Positions 1 to 7,681 of a stretch of 13,581 nt of DNA are shown here, piece after piece. Numbering within the stretch: position 1 is the stretch's first letter; each line of letters opens with the position of its first letter. This DNA is from Methanolobus sp. UBA118 (GTDB lineage Archaea > Halobacteriota > Methanosarcinia > Methanosarcinales > Methanosarcinaceae), in assembly GCA_002508635.1 (NCBI GenBank), contig DACO01000145.1:38774-52354 (forward strand). Direction: 5' to 3'. Below the pieces are notes generated by a model. The model was not told the DNA's origin, searched no databases, and saw nothing but the letters and a program-made list of their open reading frames with translations. The position numbers were made by a program, and so were the translations under genes.

Positions 1-122
1 CTACTCTTCCTATGTATCCTTTGGAACGGAGAGATAGATGAAAAACGCTCTATTATCTTTACGCTTCTAATCCCCTCAGAATAATGTTTAACTTGTGCTA
101 CTGAATGGACAGGGTGACAAAA

Positions 123-1358
123 ATGCAGAATAAATCGTTGGATGGTTTGTTTCAGGAGTTATTGGAGAGCGAACCAATTTTCAAGAACAAGGAGGTTTTA
201 AGACATTCCTATACTCCTGATTCTTTAGTTCATAGGGATGAGCAGATCAACAGTCTGGCTTCCATCCTGGTTTCCGCTTTACGAGGAGATACTCCCTCAA
301 ATATCCTCATTTACGGAAAAACCGGTACCGGAAAAACAGCCGTTACCCGTCATGTGGGTATTGAGCTTGAAAGAAAAGGTGAATCCCTTGGTACGTCCTG
401 TAAGGTTGTGTATCTCAACTGTGAGGTCATAGATACCCAGTACCGTTTGCTTGCCAACCTTTCAAGGCAGTTCGGTGAGGATGTCCCGATGACAGGATGG
501 CCCACGGATCAGGTCTTTGCGAAATTCAAGGAAGCAATCGATTCTGAAAAACAGGTAATTATAATAATTCTTGATGAGATCGATAAGCTGATCAAAAAAG
601 GCGATGATGTTCTTTATAATCTCTCCCGAATAAATACTGATCTTAAAGAGGCGAAGGTAAGCATGATAGGTGTTTCCAACGACCTGAAGTTCACTGAATT
701 CCTTGATCCGAGGGTCAAGAGTTCCCTTGGAGAAGAAGAGATAATTTTTCCTCCCTACGATGCGGACCAGATCAGTGATATTCTCCATGAAAGGGCTGAG
801 ATCGCATACAAACCGGATGCTCTTGATGAGATGGTCATTCCCCTATGTGCTGCTTTTGCCGCACAGGAACATGGTGATGCAAGGCGCGCACTGGATCTTC
901 TCAGAGTTGCAGGCGAGATCGCCGAACGTGAGAACAAATCACAGGTCGAAGAGCAACATGTCAGGAATGCTCAGGAAAAGATCGAGATCGACCGCGTGGT
1001 GGAAGTTGTGCGCACGCTTCCCACCCAGTCCAAACTTGCCCTCTACAGTGTCATGCTCCTGAGAAACAACGGCTACAGGAATGTCACAACAGGCGAGGTC
1101 TACAATGTCTACCGCCAGCTCTGCATTCATGTTGATATGGATATCCTGACCCAGCGCAGGGTGACCGATCTTATGTCCGAGCTGGACATGTTGGGAATTG
1201 TCAATGCGGTCGTAGTAAGTAAAGGACGATACGGCAGGACAAAGGAAATAGTATTGAGCGTACCCATCACAAGTACAAAAAAAGTCTTGTTCGAGGATTA
1301 CAGGTTAAAACCACTGGATGGTTTCAAACCCGTAATGACAACTCAGCTGCATCTGTGA
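123..1358 (+). CDS. cdc6: Orc1/Cdc6 replication initiator
   Basis: Archaeal Orc1/Cdc6 family AAA+ ATPase, which binds origin recognition boxes and helps load the MCM helicase. Numbered from the start chosen here, the protein (411 aa) shows a Walker A motif GKTGTGKTA at 65-73, a Walker B motif ending LDEID at about 146-154, a sensor 1 Asn at 186 (GVSND), a sensor 2 GDARRA motif at about 251-256, and a C-terminal winged-helix region from about 299 to 384. The length is normal for the family. An in-frame ATG at 105 would add six residues, but the ATG at 123 has a good Shine-Dalgarno sequence (AGGGTGA, 111-117) five bases upstream, so I prefer 123. The gene is convergent with the signal peptidase gene and lies near polB; orc1 and PolD genes also cluster near origins in other euryarchaea such as Pyrococcus. 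Which Orc1 paralogue this is cannot be told here. Confidence 0.95.
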   Translation: MQNKSLDGLFQELLESEPIFKNKEVLRHSYTPDSLVHRDEQINSLASILVSALRGDTPSNILIYGKTGTGKTAVTRHVGIELERKGESLGTSCKVVYLNCEVIDTQYRLLANLSRQFGEDVPMTGWPTDQVFAKFKEAIDSEKQVIIIILDEIDKLIKKGDDVLYNLSRINTDLKEAKVSMIGVSNDLKFTEFLDPRVKSSLGEEEIIFPPYDADQISDILHERAEIAYKPDALDEMVIPLCAAFAAQEHGDARRALDLLRVAGEIAERENKSQVEEQHVRNAQEKIEIDRVVEVVRTLPTQSKLALYSVMLLRNNGYRNVTTGEVYNVYRQLCIHVDMDILTQRRVTDLMSELDMLGIVNAVVVSKGRYGRTKEIVLSVPITSTKKVLFEDYRLKPLDGFKPVMTTQLHL

Positions 1359-1919
1359 TCAGAAGCTCGGGAGCATGAGCCTCAGATATCCCAGATAAGG
1401 AATCTTGAACTGTGCGACACCGATCACCCATTCCTCTTTCACGGGCATGAGGTAACTTACCTGACCCTGCTGGTCATAATATCTGTTTGTAACCTCGTTG
1501 TCACCCTTTGTGATATAACCGGAATGAGGTGCTTCCGGACCTCCCTCCCACATGGGCTCTCCCTCTTCGACATAGTACATGGCCCGGTGGATGATGGGTG
1601 TTACCCCTTCCTGTCCGTAGGGTTTGTACAGTATCACATCTCCGTAACTATCAAATGAGGTATAATCATCTGTTCCCTGGGCATAGGTAATAATTTGCGT
1701 TCGGTCGATGTCCTTGATGAATATAATATCACCAACGTTCATGTGCGGTTCCATGCTGCCGGATTCCACGGCGACCATGGGGGTCCACATTCCAAATACA
1801 ATCTGTGAAAAAGAGGCAAATATCAAAACGGCTAAGAATACCGATAGAATGTCACGGGTGAGTGATACGTAAAAGTTATCACTTTCTTTGAAGGCCTTAT
1901 ACTTATCCTTTAAGGTCAT
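1359..1919 (-). CDS. Archaeal type I signal peptidase (S26 family)
   Basis: Membrane-bound peptidase that removes signal peptides from secreted proteins. The 186-residue protein has a short cytoplasmic start, one hydrophobic membrane segment at about 23-44, and the S26 motif ESGSM with probable nucleophile Ser55. His111 (in PIIHRAM) stands where bacterial enzymes have the general-base lysine. This Ser-His arrangement is typical of archaeal and ER-type signal peptidases. Asp140 in KGDNE completes the expected set of catalytic residues. A Shine-Dalgarno AGGA lies four bases before the ATG. The stop codon (TGA) directly abuts the cdc6 stop codon on the opposite strand. Upstream it is divergent from polB. 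The role is general housekeeping and no functional link to the methylamine genes is evident. Confidence 0.9.
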   Translation of the reverse strand: MTLKDKYKAFKESDNFYVSLTRDILSVFLAVLIFASFSQIVFGMWTPMVAVESGSMEPHMNVGDIIFIKDIDRTQIITYAQGTDDYTSFDSYGDVILYKPYGQEGVTPIIHRAMYYVEEGEPMWEGGPEAPHSGYITKGDNEVTNRYYDQQGQVSYLMPVKEEWVIGVAQFKIPYLGYLRLMLPSF

Positions 1920-2062
1920 TTTATTCCTGCCTGAGGTTTAGAATATAAAAGAATATTTCAGGATTATGAATATACTTGCAGCCAATAAAATCTTAACGTA
2001 TGGATCAATAATTGCAATTTTATACGTTTATATCCTTACCTTAAAAAAACACCCGGTCAATC
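1920..2062. promoter_or_regulatory. Divergent promoter region, signal peptidase / polB
   Basis: AT-rich 143-base spacer between two divergent genes. For polB, a TATA-like GTTTATAT at 2026-2033 would place the transcript start at about 2055-2060, only a few bases before the ATG at 2063, which has no Shine-Dalgarno sequence. PolB mRNA may therefore be nearly leaderless. A perfect 10-base palindrome AATTGCAATT (2010-2019) lies just upstream of that TATA box, and the arms AACGTA (1995-2000) and TACGTT (2023-2028) form a wider inverted repeat. For the signal peptidase, a minus-strand TTTTATATTC (1941-1950) is a possible TATA box. All assignments are by eye. Confidence 0.45.
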
Positions 2063-3628
2063 ATGAATGAAGTTGATGTCCTGACGGTTTTTATTGAAGA
2101 AGGTTACCAGATCAGCCCTGAGGCAGTGGAACTCATATGCTCCCACTGCTCACCCGAGAGGCTGATACAGCAGGTCCTGGGAAATATCGACACCTCCGTG
2201 CTGGTGATCGGTGTGGAGCATATCGACATAGATTCTGCTGCTGCTGATCCTGTTAATGAATCAACCGACGGTCATGCCACCACTTTTGTTGAAAATTCTG
2301 CCGACACACTTAGGATCCAGACAGAGCAGCCGCTGGCTTCAGTAATCACCAGTAGCGGGTCGCCTGATTTCTTACTGTCCGATAATCCGGTATCCGTCAT
2401 TTCGGATATCTCGGATAATTCTACCTGTGTGGGAGAATACATGGAATTTGTGCAGTTCTTCAGGAATCGCTACAGCAGGCTCAGTGAGATCATACGCTCC
2501 AGGGTCAATGCAAGACCCATCGAGAGCCTGAATAAGAACCGGTCCCCAGGCCTGCGTGGGGGCAAGGACTTTGGTGACGTATCTATAATCGGTATGATAT
2601 CCGATATAAAAAGTACCAGTAACGGCCATAAGATCCTGGAGGTGGAAGACCCTACGGGTTCTTTTTCGGTGCTAGTGCGCATGGCGGACAAGGAACTCTA
2701 TGAGCAGGCCACACATCTTGTACTGGATGAGGTCGTGGGTTTTTCCGGTGCGCTCACAAATGACGGAAAGCTCATGATAGCTCAGAAGATCATCATTCCC
2801 GACCTTCCCAACACAATGGCAAAAAAGGGTGGCAGCTTCGGTAAGGCGGTATTGACATCAGATGTACACGTGGGCAGCACCACTTTTATGGAAGAGCCAT
2901 GGGAGCGCTTTGTTGATTTTCTGAGAGGCGATACCGATAACGAAGCCCTTGCTGATATCTCAAAGGAAGTGCGCTATCTTGTGGTTGCAGGTGACCTTGT
3001 TGACGGGGTGGGAATCTATCCCGGACAGGAACATGAGCTCAATATCCTGGATGTGTATGACCAGTACAGAAAGGCCGCCGAATATTTTGACGAGATACCC
3101 AAACACATAAGGGTGATTATTTCTCCCGGGAATCACGATGCTGTACGGCAGGCCGAACCTCAGCCCAAGCTCCCTGAGTGCATCAGGGCCGATTTCCCGT
3201 CCAATGTGACCTTTGTGGGAAACCCGGCAATGGTGAATCTGGACGGAACGAAGATCCTGATATATCATGGTCGCTCAATAGACGATCTTGTGGCAGCCGT
3301 GCCCGGTGTCTCGTATACCGAACCCACCAGGGGTATGGTGGAGATGATGAAGTTCAGGCACCTGTCCCCCATGTACGGAAGCCGCGTTTCCATTGCACCC
3401 GAGAAAAATGATCATTTCGTGCTTGGCCAGGTTCCCGACATTTTGCACTGCGGTCACGTACATACCGTGGGTGTTGAATGGTACAAGAACGTGCTGCTGG
3501 TAAACTCCGGTACATGGCAGGACCAGACCGAATTCCAGAAAAGGATGAATGTCGTCCCGACACCGTGCCAGGTTCCGGTTGTTGATCTTGCAACCTACAG
3601 GACGAGCATTCTCAGGTTCGATGAATAA
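2063..3628 (+). CDS. polB: DNA polymerase D small subunit (DP1)
   Basis: Small subunit of the euryarchaeal replicative polymerase PolD. It carries the Mre11-like 3'-5' proofreading nuclease and partners the large subunit DP2, which is not in the window. The 521-residue protein has a helical N-terminal part (about 1-50), a low-complexity acidic/Ser-Thr linker (about 55-125), an OB-fold (about 170-245), and a calcineurin-like phosphoesterase domain from about 260 to the end. All metal-binding motifs of an active nuclease are visible: SDVHVGS (D267, H269), AGDLVDG (D311), PGNHD (356-359), YHG (H402) and CGHVH (464-467). The length is usual for DP1 with a long linker. The ATG at 2063 lacks a Shine-Dalgarno sequence and lies close to a TATA box, suggesting a leaderless mRNA. 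It is convergent with ramA. Confidence 0.95.
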   Translation: MNEVDVLTVFIEEGYQISPEAVELICSHCSPERLIQQVLGNIDTSVLVIGVEHIDIDSAAADPVNESTDGHATTFVENSADTLRIQTEQPLASVITSSGSPDFLLSDNPVSVISDISDNSTCVGEYMEFVQFFRNRYSRLSEIIRSRVNARPIESLNKNRSPGLRGGKDFGDVSIIGMISDIKSTSNGHKILEVEDPTGSFSVLVRMADKELYEQATHLVLDEVVGFSGALTNDGKLMIAQKIIIPDLPNTMAKKGGSFGKAVLTSDVHVGSTTFMEEPWERFVDFLRGDTDNEALADISKEVRYLVVAGDLVDGVGIYPGQEHELNILDVYDQYRKAAEYFDEIPKHIRVIISPGNHDAVRQAEPQPKLPECIRADFPSNVTFVGNPAMVNLDGTKILIYHGRSIDDLVAAVPGVSYTEPTRGMVEMMKFRHLSPMYGSRVSIAPEKNDHFVLGQVPDILHCGHVHTVGVEWYKNVLLVNSGTWQDQTEFQKRMNVVPTPCQVPVVDLATYRTSILRFDE

Positions 3629-3664
3629 ATTTTTCATAATCCAAAAAATGCCCAGCCCGAAGGT
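3629..3664. terminator. T-rich convergent terminator region, polB / ramA
   Basis: Thirty-six bases separate the polB and ramA stop codons. The plus strand has five T residues at 3630-3634 just after the polB stop. The minus strand has six T residues (read from AAAAAA at 3643-3648) 17 to 22 bases after the ramA stop. Oligo-T tracts are the usual intrinsic termination signal in archaea. I see no convincing stem-loop. Confidence 0.4.
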
Positions 3665-5305
3665 TCAGCGCTTTATTTTCAGGAAATGCTTTATTTTCAA
3701 TTTCGAATGGTCCATTGTCTGCTCGGGACAGATGGCAACACAACGCCTGCAGCTCGTACCAAGGCAGTGCTGACTGTCTATATTTGCAAACCTCTTGCCC
3801 TGCTCTTCAGTTATAACTACAGCGTCTTCAGGACATTCTTTTTCACATTTATGGCACAGAATACATTTTTCCACGGGTCCTTCAAGGATAGTACCTATAT
3901 CCTTTACAATATCAAGGCCTTTTTTACCCACATCATCGATGTCCCTTGAAACACGTCTTTCGATATTCACCTTTTCGAGTTTGGAAGGGAAGGGCTTGAT
4001 ATTATACATTTTGATCATCTCATCATAGATCTCCTGGGGCATTCCCTGCTGCCAGTAGGAAAGTTCGCAGATATATATATCCTTGAATGTCTCGCTTGTG
4101 GCCATCATGAGGTGATCGGCATGTATCTTTCTTGCTATTTGCATAACATCGCATAGCCTGATAGGGTCTACGGCAAGCTTTCTCGCAAGGCCGATGGAAG
4201 TGTTGCCAAACTGGACGATGTTCTCGACAAAACCCGGAACAGAACCTATATGCCTTGCTTTTTCAGCATCTACATATGTACCACTGGCTCCGGACATATA
4301 GACGTATTTCAGGTCGGAGTAATCAATACCGGCTTCTATCATCAGGGTCATATGGGCTGCCAGTATGGCACCTATTGCCTTGCCCACTTCTTCCACATCT
4401 TTATCTGTGATTATGATGCTGTCTCCGAGGATGATCCTCCCTTCGGGAAGATGGGGCAACTTCTCTGTGAGTCCTTCCTTGATTGCCAGGGCGATGGTGG
4501 AAATTACTCCCGTACCTGTAATACCCCTGGCCTGAGTATCAGAGGACTCTATGGTTTTGCCGGAAACCGGATCTACAAGGTCTCCCTTTACGGCTTCCAT
4601 CTTCTCATTGAGTACTATAAGTCGCCAGTAATCACCCTCAGTATTAACATCGCTTATGGCTCCGGGACCTGCCAGCATACCGCAGTTGATACCCTGACCT
4701 TCAATGGCCGGACCGGCAGCGGCACTTGCAGTGATTATCTTTTCCCCGACCTTCAGTGCCATTTCCGCATTTGTTCCGTAATCCGTTACCAGGCATGGTC
4801 CGTCCTGTTCAAGAAAATCGGTTTCCATCATCATGGCAAGAGCATCAGCCCCGATCTCATGTTTTATTGCAGGAGGAACTACTATCTCGCAGTTATTCAT
4901 AGGATAGGTTTTTTTGAATATCTCGTTGGCAGGAAAGATGCGGGCATCCCTTTTCACATTATATACGCCAAGATTTTTCTGCTTTGACTCTCCTGCATAT
5001 GCAAGGTCCCGAATCTCTGTATTCTGGAAAAGGGATAATTGTATAGGGTTCCCGCAAACAGCTATTCTCTGTATGCCCGAAGGATCAACGTCAAATCTTT
5101 CCAGCACCTTTTTCACAGCTTCTACCATCAGTCCGTGGGCTACATCCCTGCCTGTGTTAATGGCAAAATCCAGATGGTCCATCACATTCCCACCGGGAAG
5201 AGGATGACCCATGGTAATCACTGTTTTGATCGTCTCCTGCTTTTCAAGGTCTATTAGCTGTGATCTGAAACCACTTGTCCCAAGGTCCAGTGCAATTACG
5301 TACAT
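3665..5305 (-). CDS. ramA: RamA, methylamine corrinoid protein reductive activase
   Basis: Iron-sulfur protein that, using ATP, reduces inactive Co(II) corrinoid to Co(I) on the methylamine corrinoid proteins MtmC, MtbC and MttC. From the ATG at 5305 it is 546 aa, close to the length of Methanosarcina RamA, and begins MYVIALDLGTSG as that protein does. ASKHA-type nucleotide-binding signatures are visible at 7-12 (DLGTSG), 175-181 (DYGTNAE) and 339-342 (GASG). The C-terminal domain carries two [4Fe-4S] sites: C481, C484, C487, C491, and C514, C519, C522, C526, the second with the wider C-x4-C spacing. An in-frame upstream ATG at 5365 would add 20 polar residues absent from the family. It lies upstream of the predicted transcript start, so I reject it. 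A GAAGG Shine-Dalgarno sequence (5314-5318) precedes the chosen start. The gene is divergent from the PAS protein gene. Confidence 0.95.
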   Translation of the reverse strand: MYVIALDLGTSGFRSQLIDLEKQETIKTVITMGHPLPGGNVMDHLDFAINTGRDVAHGLMVEAVKKVLERFDVDPSGIQRIAVCGNPIQLSLFQNTEIRDLAYAGESKQKNLGVYNVKRDARIFPANEIFKKTYPMNNCEIVVPPAIKHEIGADALAMMMETDFLEQDGPCLVTDYGTNAEMALKVGEKIITASAAAGPAIEGQGINCGMLAGPGAISDVNTEGDYWRLIVLNEKMEAVKGDLVDPVSGKTIESSDTQARGITGTGVISTIALAIKEGLTEKLPHLPEGRIILGDSIIITDKDVEEVGKAIGAILAAHMTLMIEAGIDYSDLKYVYMSGASGTYVDAEKARHIGSVPGFVENIVQFGNTSIGLARKLAVDPIRLCDVMQIARKIHADHLMMATSETFKDIYICELSYWQQGMPQEIYDEMIKMYNIKPFPSKLEKVNIERRVSRDIDDVGKKGLDIVKDIGTILEGPVEKCILCHKCEKECPEDAVVITEEQGKRFANIDSQHCLGTSCRRCVAICPEQTMDHSKLKIKHFLKIKR

Positions 5306-5360
5306 GAGTTTTTCCTTCACAAAACATTTTGAATTATTAACCTTCAGCTTTTGATTTGAG

Positions 5361-5385
5361 GGCACTGAAATATATATTTTGTGCC
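5361..5385 (-). promoter_or_regulatory. ramA TATA box inside a dyad
   Basis: On the minus strand, an A/T-only core (perfect palindrome AAATATATATTT, 5368-5379) forms a strong TATA box. A start about 25 bases downstream, near 5346, would give ramA a leader of about 40 bases. The TATA element is flanked almost symmetrically by inverted arms GGCAC (5361-5365) and GTGCC (5381-5385). A factor bound to these arms would compete directly with TBP. The regulatory meaning is inference. Confidence 0.5.
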
Positions 5386-5427
5386 TAAAATCCGGATATA
5401 CAAAAACATAGCCCTATAAAATCAAAA

Positions 5428-5480
5428 ACATTTTCATAAAATGTACTATTTATATTTTACTATACAATAGTCTCTATTGT
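5428..5480 (+). promoter_or_regulatory. PAS gene promoter with two 7-3-7 inverted repeats
   Basis: A plus-strand TATA-like ATTTATATTTTA (about 5447-5458) lies between two perfect inverted repeats of the same geometry. The first is ACATTTT-cat-AAAATGT (5428-5444), abutting the upstream (BRE) side of the TATA box. The second is ACAATAG-tct-CTATTGT (5464-5480), over the expected transcript start at about 5475-5485. Their centres are 36 bases apart. The half-site sequences differ, so they may bind different proteins. The leader to the ATG at 5571 would be about 90 bases. Confidence 0.5.
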
Positions 5481-5570
5481 TCTATGAATATTTCGGCAGA
5501 GCTAAAAATTGATTAATACTTTGACTAACAAACAATATAACAGGAAATGTTTAGCTTAAGGGGGAGTTAT

Positions 5571-6863
5571 ATGGGAGCTGACATATCAGACAAAAATGAT
5601 CAGGAGGTCTGTGAAAATACTCTGGATGAGGTTCTTGAAAGGGAAAAAGTACTTGAAAAAATAATAAACAATGGTCCTGTTATTGCTTTTCTCTGGAAGG
5701 CGGACGACACTCCGGAGGAAAAATGGCCTGTGGAATATGTTTCAGATAATGTAAGCCTTCTGGGTTATACAGTGGAGGATTTCACTTCAGGCGGCCTACT
5801 TTATGCTGACATAGTCCATCCTGATGATCTTCCTGAGGTAGAGACAGAACTTTCGGAGATTCGTGACGAGGGAGGTACTGTTTTTGTCAAGGAGTACAGG
5901 ATAAGGACCAAGTCAGGAGAGGACAGATGGGTGAAAGAGCAGACCTTCATTCAGCGTAACGATGAAGGTGATGTAACACACTATCAGGGTACAATTTTTG
6001 ACATAACAGAGCAGAAGAACAAGGAAATGGCATTAGAGGAAGCACTGAACAAACAGATGTCTCTGGAGAATGCCATAAACAATAGTTCTACCATGGTATT
6101 CCTGTGGAGGGCAGAAGAGTTTCTGCCTGCGGATTATGCTTCTGAGAATGTCTCAAGGCTTGGTTATTCAGCTGAGGACTTTATTCTTGGTCGTGTTAAT
6201 TACAGTGACCTGGTCCATCCTGATGACTACGCGAAGGTCAGTAATAAACTTGCGGAGAAATGTGAGGATGGAAGTAACAGCTATACTCAGGAATATCGTT
6301 TAAAATCCAGAGACGGAAAGATATTGTGGGTAAGTCAGGGAACTTTTATCCAGAGAGGCAGGGCCGGGAATATAGATTATTTCCAGGGAGTTGTTCAGGA
6401 CATCACGGAGCTGAAGGAAAGGGAGATCGAACTCAGGGAATCATTTGAAAGGCAGGCTGAACTGCTGGAAAGAAAACAGGCACTTGAAACGATTGTCAAT
6501 CACAGCCCGGTGGTTGCTTTCCTATGGAAAGCGGGGTCGGACGATGAGATGGAACTCTGGCCTGTTGAATTTGTTTCAGACAATATAACCATGTTCGGCT
6601 ATTCGGCTGATGAGTTTCTTTCAGGAGACATTCTTTATGGTGATATAATCCATCCTGATGATCTACCTGAGGTACAGGCGGAACTTTCGGACATCTGTGA
6701 TGAAGGTGGTACCGTCTTTGTCAAGGAATACAGGATAAGAACCAAATCCAAAGAACAGAGATGGGTGGAAGAGAAGACCTTCATCCAGCGTAACGATGAC
6801 GGAGTTGTCACCCATTATCAGGGTATTATTCAGGATATCACGGAACTAAAGCAAAAGGGATGA
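5571..6863 (+). CDS. Triple-PAS domain protein without output domain
   Basis: Predicted cytoplasmic sensor of 430 aa made almost entirely of three PAS/PAC modules, at about 29-147, 167-282 and 306-427. Each carries HPDD (83-86, 216-219, 361-364), an EYR strand, a conserved Trp, and the PAC ending Q-G-x-x-x-D-I-T-E. Charged helical, probably coiled-coil, linkers join them (about 147-165 and 281-305). There is no membrane segment, histidine kinase, GGDEF or helix-turn-helix domain. The protein ends right after the third PAC motif, so it may signal through a partner or be a sensor fragment of an ancestral kinase. The ligand is unknown and no heme-binding signature is obvious. An ATG at 5547 would add eight residues, but the ATG at 5571 has a strong Shine-Dalgarno sequence (GGGGGAG) and is preferred. 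The position between ramA and the pyl operon suggests a role in methylamine metabolism, which is inference only. Confidence 0.8.
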   Translation: MGADISDKNDQEVCENTLDEVLEREKVLEKIINNGPVIAFLWKADDTPEEKWPVEYVSDNVSLLGYTVEDFTSGGLLYADIVHPDDLPEVETELSEIRDEGGTVFVKEYRIRTKSGEDRWVKEQTFIQRNDEGDVTHYQGTIFDITEQKNKEMALEEALNKQMSLENAINNSSTMVFLWRAEEFLPADYASENVSRLGYSAEDFILGRVNYSDLVHPDDYAKVSNKLAEKCEDGSNSYTQEYRLKSRDGKILWVSQGTFIQRGRAGNIDYFQGVVQDITELKEREIELRESFERQAELLERKQALETIVNHSPVVAFLWKAGSDDEMELWPVEFVSDNITMFGYSADEFLSGDILYGDIIHPDDLPEVQAELSDICDEGGTVFVKEYRIRTKSKEQRWVEEKTFIQRNDDGVVTHYQGIIQDITELKQKG

Positions 6864-6887
6864 TAAAGGAGTAAATTCTTCTTTATC
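6862..6887. terminator. Hairpin spanning both convergent stop codons
   Basis: Inverted repeat GATAAAGGAG (6862-6871), a six-base loop, then CTTCTTTATC (6878-6887). In RNA it makes a 10-base-pair stem with one G-U pair. It overlaps the TGA of the PAS gene (6861-6863) and the TGA of pylD (6886-6888), so both transcripts would end in this structure. It could act as a bidirectional terminator or 3'-end stabiliser. No long T tract follows, so intrinsic termination is not certain. Confidence 0.45.
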
Positions 6888-7665
6888 AGATAACAGAATA
6901 CAACATGGAAGCAACCCCGATCACCAGGGGTTCCATTACAAGGTCGACACGGTACCTGCTTCCGACCTCCGGAGGCAGGCCGCAGGGTATCCCTGGAGTG
7001 GAGACCAGACATCTTTCCTCGATCATGCCCTCGGATATTGTATCCGCATTGGGTGTGGCCTCAAATACCATGGAAAATTTTTTCCTGTCGTCGCTGCAGT
7101 AAGGTTTAATTCCCAGCTCATCCACAGCCTTCTGCAAAAATTCCCTGTTTGGGTCGCAGGCATAGACATTGAAACCCTTGTTCACAAGGTGGCATGCTCC
7201 GGCATAACCCACTTTCCCAAGACCGATGACAAGGATATCCTTTGAATTTGCCTCATTGAACCTTGAAGCAATATCTGCATATATCACCCCAGTGGCCACG
7301 TGGTTACTCACGATCTTCTCGTTGCGAAGGTTGTGTGCAATAAAAATGTGGTCGTCTGCCATGAGTATGATGTCGGCGCCCTCTGAGACGGCTTCATAGT
7401 AACCTGTAATGTCCGGATGTTCGGTAATAAAACCCTCAAGGCCGAAATACTGCACGATAAAAAGCAGTGACGAAGTAAAGGTGCTGATTATCCCCTCACC
7501 TGCTGTTATTGGGATTATTCCTACTTTCGGAGAGTCGAGTTTTGTTCCGTACAACTCCTCGCATATTCCTTTGATATTGAGGCCGGTGACTCTTTTGATT
7601 ATCTCATCGTTCTCCTCAAGCTGTGCGGACAGGTTCTCAAGATCCTGTGGTGTTAAAAGTGCCAT
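6886..7665 (-). CDS. pylD: PylD, pyrrolysine synthase (dehydrogenase)
   Basis: Last enzyme of pyrrolysine synthesis. It oxidises the ornithine-derived end of 3-methylornithyl-lysine with NAD+, and the resulting semialdehyde cyclises to the pyrroline ring. The protein is 259 aa, the length I recall for Methanosarcina PylD, and starts MALLTP like that protein. The Rossmann dinucleotide fold shows GLGKVG (G148, G150, G153), preceded by DILVI and followed after the next helix by an acidic residue (D171). It is the distal gene of the pylSBCD operon, 16 bases after pylC, with a strong Shine-Dalgarno GGGAGGA (7671-7677) five bases before the ATG. The stop codon overlaps the hairpin shared with the PAS gene. 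Confidence 0.96.
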   Translation of the reverse strand: MALLTPQDLENLSAQLEENDEIIKRVTGLNIKGICEELYGTKLDSPKVGIIPITAGEGIISTFTSSLLFIVQYFGLEGFITEHPDITGYYEAVSEGADIILMADDHIFIAHNLRNEKIVSNHVATGVIYADIASRFNEANSKDILVIGLGKVGYAGACHLVNKGFNVYACDPNREFLQKAVDELGIKPYCSDDRKKFSMVFEATPNADTISEGMIEERCLVSTPGIPCGLPPEVGSRYRVDLVMEPLVIGVASMLYSVI

Positions 7666-7681
7666 TTTATTCCTCCCGATT

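Noticed and set aside
1..122. Possible origin recognition box before cdc6 (TTTGGAAC near 20-27)
   Set aside because: Only a weak partial resemblance to archaeal origin boxes, a single copy, and the upstream sequence is cut by the window edge.
4250..4987. A 245-codon open frame on the plus strand inside ramA
   Set aside because: It lies antisense to a strongly conserved gene, has Cys/His/aromatic-rich composition typical of a shadow frame, and has no recognisable domain.
5306..5365. N-terminal extension of RamA to the ATG at 5365
   Set aside because: The extra 20 residues are absent from RamA relatives and lie at or upstream of the predicted transcript start.
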